Positions 1-9,127 of a DNA stretch of 37,430 bases are shown here, one piece after another. The stretch spans positions 1 to 37,430 of the forward strand of contig CAZFLN010000011.1 of the NCBI GenBank assembly GCA_964519905.1. The letters are read 5' to 3'. The notes under the pieces were generated by a model that ran no database searches, was not told the DNA's origin, and saw only the letters and a list, made by a program, of their open reading frames with translations. Made by a program: the position numbers and the translations under genes. The DNA comes from CAZFLN01 sp964519905. GTDB taxonomy: Bacteria > Patescibacteriota > Microgenomatia > UBA1400 > UBA1396. Numbering within the stretch: position 1 is the first letter of the stretch; the number at the start of each line of letters is the position of its first letter.

Positions 1-1211
1 CTTTTTCTTATGCGATCGCTGGATTGGTTATCGACGCCATGTTCTTGTCTATTTACTTTATTATCAATCTTTTTAGTGGGAATGTATTCCATAGCACCGC
101 AGTTTTCTGGGGAAATAAGTCTTTGACCGATCTCGCGCTTAATACCAATATCTTTGAGTTCACAATGCGGTATGTGTTTAATGGAGAACCTGGTTCCGCC
201 TGGGGTGCGGCCAATGCTCTTGGGAATTTGGTTTCTGACTCTATTGTCCAGGTGTTGAACAGCGATATCCTTGGTCTCTTTGGAGAAAACGGAATTCTGC
301 GCGGCCTCACCACTATTATATTTACCCTTATTTTTGGTATTGCGCTGCTAATTGCGATGTTCAGAACCTTCTTTGCTCTTTTAATGTCGTATGCCGGTTT
401 TGTGATTAACACAGTGTTAGCACCATTCATTTTATTGCCTGGTGTGATGCCAAACAACAATGCTTTTGGCGATTGGCTGAAAAATCTGATCGCTGGAATG
501 GCTCCATTTGTCGTAGCTATCTTTATGATTTTTATGTCTTTGGCTCTGACTGGAACTTCTCAAACAAATCGTCCAGGCGTTGGCTACCGCGCAAACTTTG
601 GAGACAATACCGTTCAAGGGCTTCGTCTTCCGCTTATAATGTCCGGACAAAATGTTGACTCATCCGCCTTTATGGGAATAATCGGCATGGGATTCATGCT
701 GCTCTTGCCTGAAGCTGTCGGAATCACCAAAAAGATCGTTGGTGCTAAGGGCGGGATCTTTGATGAGTATAAAGATAAGGCTGTTGGGGCGTTCCAGCAG
801 GGGTGGAAAAAGGGTGGCAAGCAGATTTCTTATGGGGCCGGAAGAATTGCGGGTGGAGCAGCAATTGGTGGGGCAGCCGGAGCGGTTATTGGTAGAAAAA
901 GAGCACTTGATAACAATTCTTCTATCCTCCGCGGAGCACTGTCAGGAAGCCTAACTGGAGCTGCTCTGGGAGGCACACTCGCTGGAGGATATCCAATTTA
1001 TCAACGAGGAGAACGTATGTTTAACCGCGGAAAAGCACTAACAGGGACAATTGGCAAAGCCGAGCTTGCTCTGAACGCTGAACTTCTGAAACGTCGTGCA
1101 CGTCAAGATCAAGAAAGAGCTGGAAGTCAACTTAATAACACAACTCCAACAACAACTCCAGCAACAGAGAATGGATCACCGTCTGATGGTTCTGAAAACA
1201 TCGGTGTATAG
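1..1211 (+). CDS. VirB6/TrbL-like type IV secretion membrane protein, 5' end missing
   Basis: The frame is open from the first bases of the window, so the gene starts upstream and only about the last 400 residues are seen. It has several long hydrophobic segments: one at the very start, a block around residues 85-180 (with the window's TTG at base 24 as residue 1), and one near 215-235. A Gly/Ala-rich stretch and a hydrophilic, Thr/Pro-rich tail follow. This arrangement of a multi-pass core with a polar, Gly-rich C-terminal tail is typical of VirB6/TrbL proteins, which form the inner-membrane part of type IV secretion or pilus machines, and CPR genomes often carry such a protein. The family call rests on topology and general resemblance, not on a diagnostic motif. 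Other polytopic membrane proteins are possible. Confidence 0.6.
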   Translation, partial: FSYAIAGLVIDAMFLSIYFIINLFSGNVFHSTAVFWGNKSLTDLALNTNIFEFTMRYVFNGEPGSAWGAANALGNLVSDSIVQVLNSDILGLFGENGILRGLTTIIFTLIFGIALLIAMFRTFFALLMSYAGFVINTVLAPFILLPGVMPNNNAFGDWLKNLIAGMAPFVVAIFMIFMSLALTGTSQTNRPGVGYRANFGDNTVQGLRLPLIMSGQNVDSSAFMGIIGMGFMLLLPEAVGITKKIVGAKGGIFDEYKDKAVGAFQQGWKKGGKQISYGAGRIAGGAAIGGAAGAVIGRKRALDNNSSILRGALSGSLTGAALGGTLAGGYPIYQRGERMFNRGKALTGTIGKAELALNAELLKRRARQDQERAGSQLNNTTPTTTPATENGSPSDGSENIGV

Positions 1212-1225
1212 TTTTATTTATAACT

Positions 1226-1372
1226 ATGAAAGATACAGAGATTGCTAAAATTATCCTCAATCGTCTACTGAAAAAAATGACGACAAATATTCAGCCACTA
1301 AGTGAAATTGAATATCTTAAACTGTTGAAGCAAAATATCGATCTTGAAATTTCCTCAACAATAGGTGTTTAA
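1226..1372 (+). CDS. small hypothetical protein (48 aa)
   Basis: A short ORF starts with ATG 14 nt after the stop of the membrane protein and ends in TAA. The product is 48 residues, starts MKDTEIAKIILNRLLKKM, and looks like one or two charged amphipathic helices with no cysteines and no membrane segment. Its position directly behind the type IV secretion-like gene suggests co-transcription. There is no clear ribosome binding site. It is unrecognised and could be a chance ORF, although it fills the gap before the convergent gene neatly. Confidence 0.45.
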   Translation: MKDTEIAKIILNRLLKKMTTNIQPLSEIEYLKLLKQNIDLEISSTIGV

Positions 1373-1397
1373 AGAAAATTTATTCTTTTTTATTTTT
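1371..1397. terminator. weak bidirectional terminator-like AT hairpin
   Basis: AAAGAA (1371-1376) and TTCTTT (1383-1388) can pair, followed by a T-rich run on the plus strand and preceded by A-rich sequence. It lies exactly between the convergent genes ending at 1372 and 1390. The stem is short and almost all A-T, so it is only a weak candidate. Confidence 0.25.
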
Positions 1398-4300
1398 TAA
1401 ACAAATCTTTAACGGCTTCACTCATAACTTTCCCAAAGTCATCTGAGAGATTACTAATATAGCCCATATCATAAAGAAGCTTCATAAACATTCTTTCAGA
1501 GAGAAGATCGCTTGCAGCCATGTCAGGAACTTCATTATGACCAAACTCTTCTCCAAAGAAATTTAAAATAGCAGATTGGTGTTTAGCGAAATCGATTCCG
1601 GTTCTTTCAAGAGAACCTCTTGTATATGCATTATTTTCAAACTTCTTTCGCATCTCAGGACTATACATCATCCCGAAAAGTAGCACCTTGCCCCAACCCA
1701 AATTTTTCCAGTCATCTCCTTGAGTTATTGCGTAATAAAAGACTCTAAACAAAAGGTGTCTCATTTCTAGTTTTCGAAGATACTTTGAAAAAAATTCACT
1801 TTCCATTTTCGCTTTTTCAGACGGAGTCGCTGTTTTCCATTTTCTTGATTCTTCTTCATATCCATACGCTTTTGTATGGTCAGCGAGTTTTATCGTAAAC
1901 GTTGGAATAGAGACATTCCCAAATTTTTGTTCTAACTTACTATAGAAATCACCTTTCTCAATTGTTTCTGGATCAAGCGTCATCAGAAAATCCTGAGGAG
2001 TAAGATGCAAAGAATTTGCGAGGCGAGTAAGTTTCTGAGTAAGTGGATTCCCTTTAGAATCCAATATTTGAACAACAGATGCGACTCTTCCCATATTTGG
2101 AAACTTTTCAGGGTTGGCAAAAAATTCCTTTTGAACTTTTGACGGAACCGTATTATCTCTATCTCGATAGTACGCATCAATTTGCCTACCAGTAGATCTG
2201 GCAGAGCTAACAAATGATTCTTGAAGATCCTCAATCTTATTTAATTCTATATTGACTTTAGCAATATTTACAGGAGCCTCTAGAGCTTTTGACCCACCCA
2301 TAAAAGTTTTTGTGAGTGAAAAAGCATCTTTGAGGTGCAGTGCCCAAGATTGAGACGGGTTTGTCCCAAGTGCTTCAGCAATCATACTTGATATCTCGTT
2401 TCTTGATCCAAGTGGACTAGCCCCATCTTTTCGAGAGAGCTCTTCAAAAAGTTCGCCAACAGTGTACCCACTTTGCCAGTGAACAAAGTAGCTATCGTAT
2501 GAATAAACGAATGTCTTTACTGTGCCAATAGCTTTGGCTTGAAATTGGGATTCTTGAGAATCTGGTGTAGATATAGACTTAGAAGCATAGGCTTGAAGGG
2601 AGGCCGCCTTTTCTGCCCAGGTTACACCGAGTACATATGGATTTAATTTCCCCTTATATGAATCTACTTGCGCCCGGGAAAGGCCTGTAACTACCGTCTT
2701 TACGTTGTAACCTTCTAAGGCGAGCCCGTCTGGACCAAAATCAACAGATTGATCTTTCACGGTAAAATACCAGACTAAATCACTTTCACTTATAGAACGG
2801 CCATTATCCCAACTTTTAATGTTACTTTCTAAAACATATCGAGGCACTTGTGCTCCGAGACTATCTGCTGTTAACCAAGAATGAAGTGTGTTAGCGGCGT
2901 TAATTGTAGCAAATAACGTGGGAACATATTCTTTAGTGTTAGCAGAAAGCCTATCAGTGAGTTGTCGTACCGTTTTAACTCTTCTATCCTTATTTTCTGG
3001 TTGTTCGGCAAGATATGGAAAAGCAGATCCATCTCCATTAGAGACCTGTTCTACAACTCCTTTTACTTTGTAATGAGATCTCCCGCCTTCCCTACTAACA
3101 AGAAATCTGGTTCCAGGGGAAATAGATCTTGGATAAGATGACAAAAATCGTACAAGACGTTCTTTTCGCAAGTTTGCAAATTTACGTTGGTGTGGAAAGC
3201 GAGCAGTTTCTTTTAATTCATGATGCGACTGTAAAAACATTTCGCCAAACGAAAGCGTTGATTCCTTCCAATTCTTAGATGGATTCCCAGGATCATAGTT
3301 AGGATCATTTTCATCAATCTTATAAACATAATGAGTTTCATGGAGAGCCGCTGCTCCTTCCATACCAGGAACTTTTCCAGAACCACCTTGAAGAATCGAG
3401 TTCCATTCAGCATCAGAGAGTGTTAACATCGCAGACCAAAACTCACTGTCATACCATGTTGGAATTTTCTCAGAATCACTGGAAGGCAAAGGTGTAGCAA
3501 AAGAGGAAAGACCTTCTAATGAACTCATCGATTTTTTATAGTTGTCAGAAACTTTACTTATTCCAGAAAAGCTTCCAATTACCTTATCCAATCTAGAAAG
3601 AACAGACATTGCATGTGGATATTCGTCAGACCTTGAGGTATTTTGAAGTCCATACTGAATTTGAATTAATAAATCTATAGAACTTGGGTAAGTATTGGAC
3701 GACTTTTTCCCAGGAAAGTTTCCGGGTCCAAAAGCAGCCAAATCAGGGGCTTCCAAGTTTACCAGTCTCTGCTCAAGTCTATCCATCATTTTATTTAAAA
3801 TGAGAGAGACATAGACATCTCCAATAAAACTGTATTTTTCTTTGAGATATTCTTCTTTTTCCTCTGAATCAGCTCCTTCTGGAGGTCTTCCAAGAAGGAT
3901 ACTGCTTTCAACGCCATTGGCAGCTAAAAAGGCAAAAAAGTCGTTGGGATACTCTTTCGGCTCTAATTCTGGTGAAGCAAGTCTTTCTGAATCAACAGGA
4001 TTTTCAGGAGGAGATGAAGAATCATCTGCTTCAAGCAGAGAAGTCGCTTCTTCAAGTATCACATCATCAAGTGTCTCAATTACTTCTTCTCTATTTTCTA
4101 AATTGCTACCAAAAATGTAACTTAAAATTTCATATTCATTTTTAATGTGGTCTAAGAGCAAATATTCGGAATCTTCTGGAAGCACACCTAATGCTTCTTC
4201 ATCTTCGATCAGTACTTGCAAATCAACCATTCGAGAAAAGATTATATTTTGAATATTCAAATAAACTTTTTTTTGTTCTGCTTCTGAATCTGGAATGTCT

Positions 4301-4470
4301 TTGAGTAATGTATAAACATCTCTAATAGTTTTTAAAAACTGTTTATTAGAAAGATTTTCTTTCTGGGGATATGGCACACCTTCTTCTGGAGATTGAGATC
4401 TGACAGCAGAAGAATACCCTTCTCTTCTAGAGCCAATGCCTCTCAGTAACGCTTCGAAACTTGATGCCAT
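1390..4470 (-). CDS. large hypothetical protein (1026 aa)
   Basis: This is a long uninterrupted ORF on the minus strand. The product is hydrophilic and probably soluble, with an acidic Ser/Glu/Pro-rich region around residues 140-175 and no signal peptide or membrane segment that I can see. The C-terminal third is helix-rich with aromatic patches. No family motif was recognised. The start ATG at 4470 is supported by an extended -10 (TGATAGAAT, 4488-4480) ending 9 nt before it. It follows the 400-aa gene by 19 nt on the same strand, and the pair lies between the type IV secretion-like gene and dnaA. A role with the secretion or pilus machine is only a guess from position. Confidence 0.75.
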   Translation of the reverse strand: MASSFEALLRGIGSRREGYSSAVRSQSPEEGVPYPQKENLSNKQFLKTIRDVYTLLKDIPDSEAEQKKVYLNIQNIIFSRMVDLQVLIEDEEALGVLPEDSEYLLLDHIKNEYEILSYIFGSNLENREEVIETLDDVILEEATSLLEADDSSSPPENPVDSERLASPELEPKEYPNDFFAFLAANGVESSILLGRPPEGADSEEKEEYLKEKYSFIGDVYVSLILNKMMDRLEQRLVNLEAPDLAAFGPGNFPGKKSSNTYPSSIDLLIQIQYGLQNTSRSDEYPHAMSVLSRLDKVIGSFSGISKVSDNYKKSMSSLEGLSSFATPLPSSDSEKIPTWYDSEFWSAMLTLSDAEWNSILQGGSGKVPGMEGAAALHETHYVYKIDENDPNYDPGNPSKNWKESTLSFGEMFLQSHHELKETARFPHQRKFANLRKERLVRFLSSYPRSISPGTRFLVSREGGRSHYKVKGVVEQVSNGDGSAFPYLAEQPENKDRRVKTVRQLTDRLSANTKEYVPTLFATINAANTLHSWLTADSLGAQVPRYVLESNIKSWDNGRSISESDLVWYFTVKDQSVDFGPDGLALEGYNVKTVVTGLSRAQVDSYKGKLNPYVLGVTWAEKAASLQAYASKSISTPDSQESQFQAKAIGTVKTFVYSYDSYFVHWQSGYTVGELFEELSRKDGASPLGSRNEISSMIAEALGTNPSQSWALHLKDAFSLTKTFMGGSKALEAPVNIAKVNIELNKIEDLQESFVSSARSTGRQIDAYYRDRDNTVPSKVQKEFFANPEKFPNMGRVASVVQILDSKGNPLTQKLTRLANSLHLTPQDFLMTLDPETIEKGDFYSKLEQKFGNVSIPTFTIKLADHTKAYGYEEESRKWKTATPSEKAKMESEFFSKYLRKLEMRHLLFRVFYYAITQGDDWKNLGWGKVLLFGMMYSPEMRKKFENNAYTRGSLERTGIDFAKHQSAILNFFGEEFGHNEVPDMAASDLLSERMFMKLLYDMGYISNLSDDFGKVMSEAVKDLFKK

Positions 4471-4479
4471 ACAGCCGTT

Positions 4480-4488
4480 ATTCTATCA
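4480..4488 (-). promoter_or_regulatory. extended -10 for the 1026-aa gene
   Basis: On the minus strand this reads TGATAGAAT, followed by 9 nt and then the ATG. Transcription would begin within about 2 nt of the start codon. Confidence 0.5.
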
Positions 4489-4489
4489 C

Positions 4490-5692
4490 TCAAGAAGCTT
4501 TCTGAGTATTAGCGTTTGAAACGTTCTTGAGAATTAAGTCTACGACTTTCTCAGTAAAAATTATATTTTCGTTTTTAACATTTCGATCAGCTGTAGATTT
4601 ATATTTTGAGAAAAGAGTCTGCAATGTTTCTACAAAATTTTTTCTATAGTCTTTATTAGATGGGTCATTAAGATCTAAATAGGTTCTAATTCCAAGTTGA
4701 ATTCGCTTTTCAGAGGATTGAGATTCATGTCCTGGCATTGATTCAACCCATTCTTGAATGAACTCAGTATTTTCATCTGATTCAAAAATTAAAGAAAAAA
4801 TTTCAAGAGTTTCCTTTTCTTTAGATGTTGTTTCATCTGAGGAATCTCCTTCATAAAATCCGCCACTCGATGATGTGTATCCATTTCTAACATCAAATAT
4901 AAGATTTAAAGCACTTTCTACATGCAATAGATCTACGAGTTCTCTAGATGCTTGATCAATACTCTTCATCACTTCACGAATGAGCTTTGATTGATTTTCA
5001 CCTTGACTCTCAAAAGAGTCTCTTGATATTTCACTATTATCCCAATTTTCCTCATTGTTTTTTTCAGTGCTATTTTCTGTTGAGAATTTCTCATGAATTT
5101 TCTTCAAAACTTTAAGTTCCGAGAAATGTTCTATAAGTGCTTTTGCGGTAAAACTTTTTTGGATAATATCTCTTAACTGCTCGGGGTCAGAAATCATCTC
5201 ATTTGATTGTGAGATACCAAATCTTTCTTGTAGTATTTGAGCTGGAACTCCCTCTGGAAACTCTGCCAATGATTGATTCGCGAAAAATTCGGACTTTTCT
5301 TTTATCACTCCCAAAGAATATTGCTGGAACATCTCGAAATCGCTTCCGCTAAATTCTTCAGTTGAAATCTTTTTTGAAAACTCTTGAGTAGCCGCAATAA
5401 AATCTACTGCACTTGCTCCTTCAAGTGCCCCTTTTTTCGTTTGAGCCATAATATGATCTGCAGAGTTTTGTTGTCTCATTTTTTCTTCTTCAACAAACCT
5501 TGGAATTAATTGATAAGCATCTTCTTGATTGATTGGGATTTGATACTCCCAAGGACTTGGCTCTCTTGCTGAGATAGACAAAGGTTTTTCAACTGTAGAA
5601 ATTTTAGACAGGACTTCTTCGTGAATAGCATCAATGTCAATGTCAGCATTCATCATTCTTCTAGGATTAACAGAATCAATAAATTCGTCCAT
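4490..5692 (-). CDS. hypothetical protein (400 aa)
   Basis: The product is soluble, strongly acidic and Ser/Glu/Asn-rich, and mostly predicted helix. It begins MDEFIDSVNPRRMMNADIDI and has no signal peptide, membrane segment or motif I recognise. The start ATG at 5692 lies 8 nt after a minus-strand TGATACTCT extended -10. The next gene on the strand begins 19 nt downstream and has its own -10, so the two may be transcribed both together and separately. Similarly acidic, motif-poor proteins appear again at 34139-36921. The gene is divergent from dnaA across a 202-bp gap. Confidence 0.75.
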   Translation of the reverse strand: MDEFIDSVNPRRMMNADIDIDAIHEEVLSKISTVEKPLSISAREPSPWEYQIPINQEDAYQLIPRFVEEEKMRQQNSADHIMAQTKKGALEGASAVDFIAATQEFSKKISTEEFSGSDFEMFQQYSLGVIKEKSEFFANQSLAEFPEGVPAQILQERFGISQSNEMISDPEQLRDIIQKSFTAKALIEHFSELKVLKKIHEKFSTENSTEKNNEENWDNSEISRDSFESQGENQSKLIREVMKSIDQASRELVDLLHVESALNLIFDVRNGYTSSSGGFYEGDSSDETTSKEKETLEIFSLIFESDENTEFIQEWVESMPGHESQSSEKRIQLGIRTYLDLNDPSNKDYRKNFVETLQTLFSKYKSTADRNVKNENIIFTEKVVDLILKNVSNANTQKAS

Positions 5693-5700
5693 ATGTATTC

Positions 5701-5709
5701 AGAGTATCA
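5701..5709 (-). promoter_or_regulatory. extended -10 for the 400-aa gene
   Basis: The minus strand reads TGATACTCT and lies 8 nt upstream of the ATG. The hexamer is less conserved than others in the window. Confidence 0.4.
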
Positions 5710-5783
5710 TAGTTCATTCTTTTTCTAATAAAAACTATTTCTTGTATTGAATAAGAATAATCCGCCACTCTCCCCCTTCTCAA

Positions 5784-5813
5784 TGTGGATATCTTCGTGT
5801 AGAGTGTGGAAAA
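5784..5813 (+). promoter_or_regulatory. DnaA-box pair upstream of dnaA
   Basis: TGTGGATAT (5784-5792) and TGTGGAAAA (5805-5813) are one or two bases off the reverse complement of the DnaA box TTATCCACA. They lie in the dnaA promoter region, where DnaA commonly represses its own gene, and may also form an outer part of the origin. I could not place the dnaA promoter itself with confidence. Confidence 0.5.
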
Positions 5814-5894
5814 GTGGGAGCTGCCCAGGCTACCAAGACTTCTCAAGTGTTACACACATTTTCTTGGATCGGATAAAAAAGATAGCACACACCT

Positions 5895-7436
5895 ATGCAA
5901 AGTATTGATCCAGCCGTTATTTGGGCCGAAGTCTTAAAAGGGCTCTCCAAAACGATGTCACCCACGACATTTACGACCTTCGTAAAGCCATTAGCAATTT
6001 CCAATGTGGAGTTAGTCGGTGACGACCGGGCAATTCTCACCTTGCAAGCAGACAGTCCGTACGTGGCACAGCAGGCGGAAATGCGCTGTTACGTCCAGAT
6101 AAAAAAGGAAGTGGACATCGCTACTTCTCGGCAGTGTGATCTGATTTTCCAAAGCGTTCAAGTAGAAAACACTCCTCAACAAGAAGAGCTCTCTTCTCCA
6201 CTCTTGGATTCATTACAATCCCGAGCCGACTCTTTTCCCGCTCAGAATCAAGATGCTCACCAGACTCAGGCACAAATAAATAGAGATCGACGCACACCAA
6301 AAAAACTGCCAACTCCAGAAACGCCTTCTTTGTTTGGTTCGATGAATCAAATTGGTGGAGTTTCCATGCCAAGTGTGGATCGCTATAAACTGGCTTTGCA
6401 AAAATCGCACCTCAGAGAAGACTTTACTTTTGACACCTTCGCCGTTTCTGGTTCCAATGAGATGGCGCACGCCGCCGCTCAAGCCGTGGCCAAACAACCA
6501 GGACAAATCTACAATCCTTTGTTTTTGTGGGGAAATGTGGGAGTCGGGAAAACGCACCTCATGCAAGCTATTGGCAACGTTATCCTTAAAGAAAATCCTG
6601 ATACACCTCTTCTCTATTGCATGGGAGAGGAGTTCCTCAATGAAATTATTTCCGCGATTCGAACTAAACGAACCCTTGAATTTAAAGAAAAGTATCGAAA
6701 TTTGAAGGTTCTCCTCATCGACGACATCCAGTTCATTGCTGGAAAGGATACCGCACAAGAAGAATTCTTCCACACGTTTAACGCCATTACCCGGGCTGGT
6801 GGACAGGTTATCATGACTTCCGATCGCCCGCCACACGACATTCACCCGCTGGAAGAACGACTGCGTTCTCGATTCGAGGCCGGTCTGACGGTCGACATTC
6901 AACAACCAACCTTTGAACTTCGCACCGCCATTCTCCTTATTAAGTCACAAAAACGCGGTCTAGAACTCCCCATGGAACTGGCACAAATGATTGCCAGCGA
7001 AGTCGAGTCTGCCCGAAAACTCGAAGGTGTCTTGAGTAAGCTCCACAGCACCCAGTTTTTGACGAATCAACCACTCAGCAAAGACTTAGTGAGAACCGTG
7101 CTGGGAGGAGAGTCGCGAGCGGTTGTGTCGCGGAAAAAAGTCAAGCCAAGCCACATCGTACGAGCCGTGACTTCCCATTTTCATGTTTCTCCCAATACAC
7201 TGCGCTCGGGCTCACGGAAGCGTGAGTATGTGGTAGCCAGACACGTGGCGATGTTTTTACTCAAGTCAGAACTTGATCTGCCATACACCGAAATTGGGGC
7301 GAGCTTCGGCGGTCGAGACCACACATCAGTCATGCACGCCGTCCAAAAGATCGAAAAAGAAATTGCAGCCGGAGCCAACGCCGCGCTCGCCCAAGACGTC
7401 CAAGCGATACGAGTGAGTCTTGCCGGGATTGAATAG
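5895..7436 (+). CDS. dnaA: chromosomal replication initiator protein DnaA
   Basis: DnaA binds DnaA boxes at oriC, opens the duplex and loads the helicase. The 513-aa product has all four expected parts: an N-terminal domain I (about 1-85), a variable linker (about 90-160), an AAA+ ATPase domain with Walker A GNVGVGKTH near residue 213 and Walker B LLIDDIQF near residue 273, and the DNA-binding domain IV with the signature GRDHTSVMHA near residue 473. The length is in the upper part of the usual 440-520 aa. The ATG at 5895 gives a natural N-terminus (MQSIDPAVIW). The gene is followed directly by a DnaA-box cluster and dnaN. Confidence 0.98.
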   Translation: MQSIDPAVIWAEVLKGLSKTMSPTTFTTFVKPLAISNVELVGDDRAILTLQADSPYVAQQAEMRCYVQIKKEVDIATSRQCDLIFQSVQVENTPQQEELSSPLLDSLQSRADSFPAQNQDAHQTQAQINRDRRTPKKLPTPETPSLFGSMNQIGGVSMPSVDRYKLALQKSHLREDFTFDTFAVSGSNEMAHAAAQAVAKQPGQIYNPLFLWGNVGVGKTHLMQAIGNVILKENPDTPLLYCMGEEFLNEIISAIRTKRTLEFKEKYRNLKVLLIDDIQFIAGKDTAQEEFFHTFNAITRAGGQVIMTSDRPPHDIHPLEERLRSRFEAGLTVDIQQPTFELRTAILLIKSQKRGLELPMELAQMIASEVESARKLEGVLSKLHSTQFLTNQPLSKDLVRTVLGGESRAVVSRKKVKPSHIVRAVTSHFHVSPNTLRSGSRKREYVVARHVAMFLLKSELDLPYTEIGASFGGRDHTSVMHAVQKIEKEIAAGANAALAQDVQAIRVSLAGIE

Positions 7437-7772
7437 TCACATCTCTCAACTTATCCCCATCTGTGGAAAACACTGTGTATAACTCAATGGTTTTGTGGGG
7501 AAAAGATGTGGATGAATTATCCACATTTGCACAACCGATGAATCGTTTGAAACACATTGTTCACATTCACAAACATTCTCCACAGGATATCCACATTGTT
7601 TTTCCACCTTCTAAATCATATACTGTTCACACGAAAGCACACCGAACTTGTAGAGAAGCAATCGCTCGGTTTTACGCATATCCCCATGCCTACTGCTTCT
7701 ATTGCTATTAAATATATACAAATTTAATATACGACCACACATACCGAAAATAAGAACGCATGTAAAGAATCT
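7437..7772. other. origin of replication (oriC)
   Basis: This 336-bp gap between dnaA and dnaN carries a dense set of DnaA-box-like 9-mers: TTATCCCCA (7451-7459), TGTGGAAAA (7462-7470), TGTGTATAA (7474-7482), TGTGGATGA (7507-7515), a perfect TTATCCACA (7517-7525), TTCTCCACA (7576-7584), ATATCCACA (7587-7595) and TTTTCCACC (7600-7608). Boxes occur in both orientations. At 7704-7730 lies a run of almost pure A/T just before dnaN, a good candidate for the unwinding element. Position, box density and the AT-rich tail together make this the origin. An open frame crosses the region but is not a convincing gene. Confidence 0.9.
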
Positions 7773-8903
7773 ATGTCACTCCAATTTATAATTCCCCAAA
7801 AAGTTCTGAATCAAGCACTGACCGAAGCTCAACGGTTTGTCTCCTCCAAAGCCCTCTCTCCAATCCTTGGAGGAATATCGTTTCAAGTTTTGGAAGATGC
7901 AAAGACTTTAGAAATTCGATCTGTCAGTCAACAGGGTCAGTACGTTACGAAAGTTGAGATTAGTTCAGGAACTCCTGGCTCAGCGGTGTTCCCTGCCAAC
8001 GTCATGGCACAAGTGATTAAAGCATTTGACTCTGGAGAGATTTCAATTGAGCCAGAAGCTGAGTCTTACAAAATTTCTCAAAAAACAGTTCAGTTCACCA
8101 TTCCACCACTTTCTGGAGATGAATTCCCCGCTGCCCCGCAAATTACCGGTCAATCTTTAGTACTGCCTCGAGAATCTTTTTTGCAGGTCTCAGAAACTGT
8201 TTCTGTGGCAGCCAGTCGTGACGAAACCAAACCAGTCCTCACTTCTCTCCTCTTAGAAATGTCCTCTCCGAATGCCCTCGTGACCAGTGACGGCTTCCGC
8301 TTGTACCGCCAAGAGGTAGATCTTGCCTTGGACATCGCCAAAACTGTGCTCCTTCCCTCTCGGATGCTCAAGGAAGTGCTCGGCATTATGAAGCGTTTGG
8401 ACTCCCCCACTATCACCGCCTATTGGCAGGAAGAATCTGGACAGTTTTTATTTGAACTCGGTTCTACGCTTGTGCAGTTGAGCGTTGTATCGGGAGATTT
8501 CCCTCCCTACAGAAAAATAATTCCAGAAGCGACCGCTTTTGCCATTACTCTCGACCGAGAACTGCTGCAACAAAGAATTCAACAGGTGATGGTCATGGCA
8601 AAGGAACTTTCGAGCATCGTGATTTTAGAGCCAGTAGAAGGCGCTGAGGGTCCTGAACTCCAAGTTTCTTCTCAAGCTGGAGGCAAAGGAGCGTCTGTAG
8701 CTCGACTTCCAATTCTGCAAGCAGATGGTGCACCCGCTCCTCGGTTTGCTTGTAACGGCTCATACTTGCTGGACTTTTTAGCCAGCGTCGACACCCAAGA
8801 CATCACCATTCAAGGGAATGATGCTCTGAAGCCAGTGGTGATTACGGTTCCAGGAAAGAAAGAGTTGCTGTATCTCGTTATGCCGTTTAAGTTGCAGGAG
8901 TAA
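7773..8903 (+). CDS. dnaN: DNA polymerase III beta sliding clamp
   Basis: The clamp is a ring around DNA that tethers the replicative polymerase and other repair factors. The 376-aa product has the usual length (about 365-380) and the three-fold repeated clamp architecture. Family-like stretches include MSLQFIIPQKVLNQAL at the N-terminus, SGDFPPYRKIIP in the middle, and the C-terminal VVITVPGKKELLYLVMP, which matches the typical ending before MPMRL. The gene sits immediately after oriC, the classic position. There is no clear Shine-Dalgarno before the ATG at 7773. Confidence 0.97.
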   Translation: MSLQFIIPQKVLNQALTEAQRFVSSKALSPILGGISFQVLEDAKTLEIRSVSQQGQYVTKVEISSGTPGSAVFPANVMAQVIKAFDSGEISIEPEAESYKISQKTVQFTIPPLSGDEFPAAPQITGQSLVLPRESFLQVSETVSVAASRDETKPVLTSLLLEMSSPNALVTSDGFRLYRQEVDLALDIAKTVLLPSRMLKEVLGIMKRLDSPTITAYWQEESGQFLFELGSTLVQLSVVSGDFPPYRKIIPEATAFAITLDRELLQQRIQQVMVMAKELSSIVILEPVEGAEGPELQVSSQAGGKGASVARLPILQADGAPAPRFACNGSYLLDFLASVDTQDITIQGNDALKPVVITVPGKKELLYLVMPFKLQE

Positions 8904-8939
8904 ATCTTTGGAATTCTCGATCGAACCGTTCGAAAAATG

Positions 8940-8948
8940 TGTTACAAT
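8940..8948 (+). promoter_or_regulatory. extended -10 promoter of rpmH
   Basis: TGTTACAAT ends 8 nt before the rpmH ATG, so the expected transcription start is at or next to the start codon. No good -35 hexamer is visible at 16-18 bp. Confidence 0.6.
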
Positions 8949-8956
8949 ACCCATCT

Positions 8957-9103
8957 ATGAAACGTACATGGCAACCAAAAAAGCACAAGCGAGCTCGTAA
9001 ACACGGTTTCTTACACCGTATGGCGACCCGTGCTGGTCAACTCGTTCTCAAGCGCCGTCGCACTCGAGGTCGTAAGCAGCTGACCGTTACTGTCTCCCAA
9101 TAA
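8957..9103 (+). CDS. rpmH: 50S ribosomal protein L34
   Basis: A 48-aa basic protein of the large ribosomal subunit. It begins MKRTWQPKKHKRARKHGF and has the near-universal L34 pattern, with RM.TR.G..VL..RR.RGRK in the middle. The C-terminus is a few residues longer than the usual 44-47 aa. It is preceded by its own extended -10 and followed 24 nt later by rnpA, the conserved neighbour. In most bacteria rpmH-rnpA-yidC-jag lies upstream of or divergent from dnaA. Here the set follows dnaN on the same strand. Confidence 0.97.
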   Translation: MKRTWQPKKHKRARKHGFLHRMATRAGQLVLKRRRTRGRKQLTVTVSQ

Positions 9104-9127
9104 AGTTGGCGGACTCGGTCTTCGCCT

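Noticed and set aside
6213..6905. 230-codon ORF antisense to dnaA
   Set aside because: It is a shadow of the dnaA frame. The sense product is fully explained, and the antisense translation shows no domain.
7463..7711. 82-codon ORF within the dnaA-dnaN gap
   Set aside because: It lies across the DnaA-box cluster, its translation is His/Thr/Tyr-rich with no family character, and it has no ribosome binding site. It is oriC sequence.
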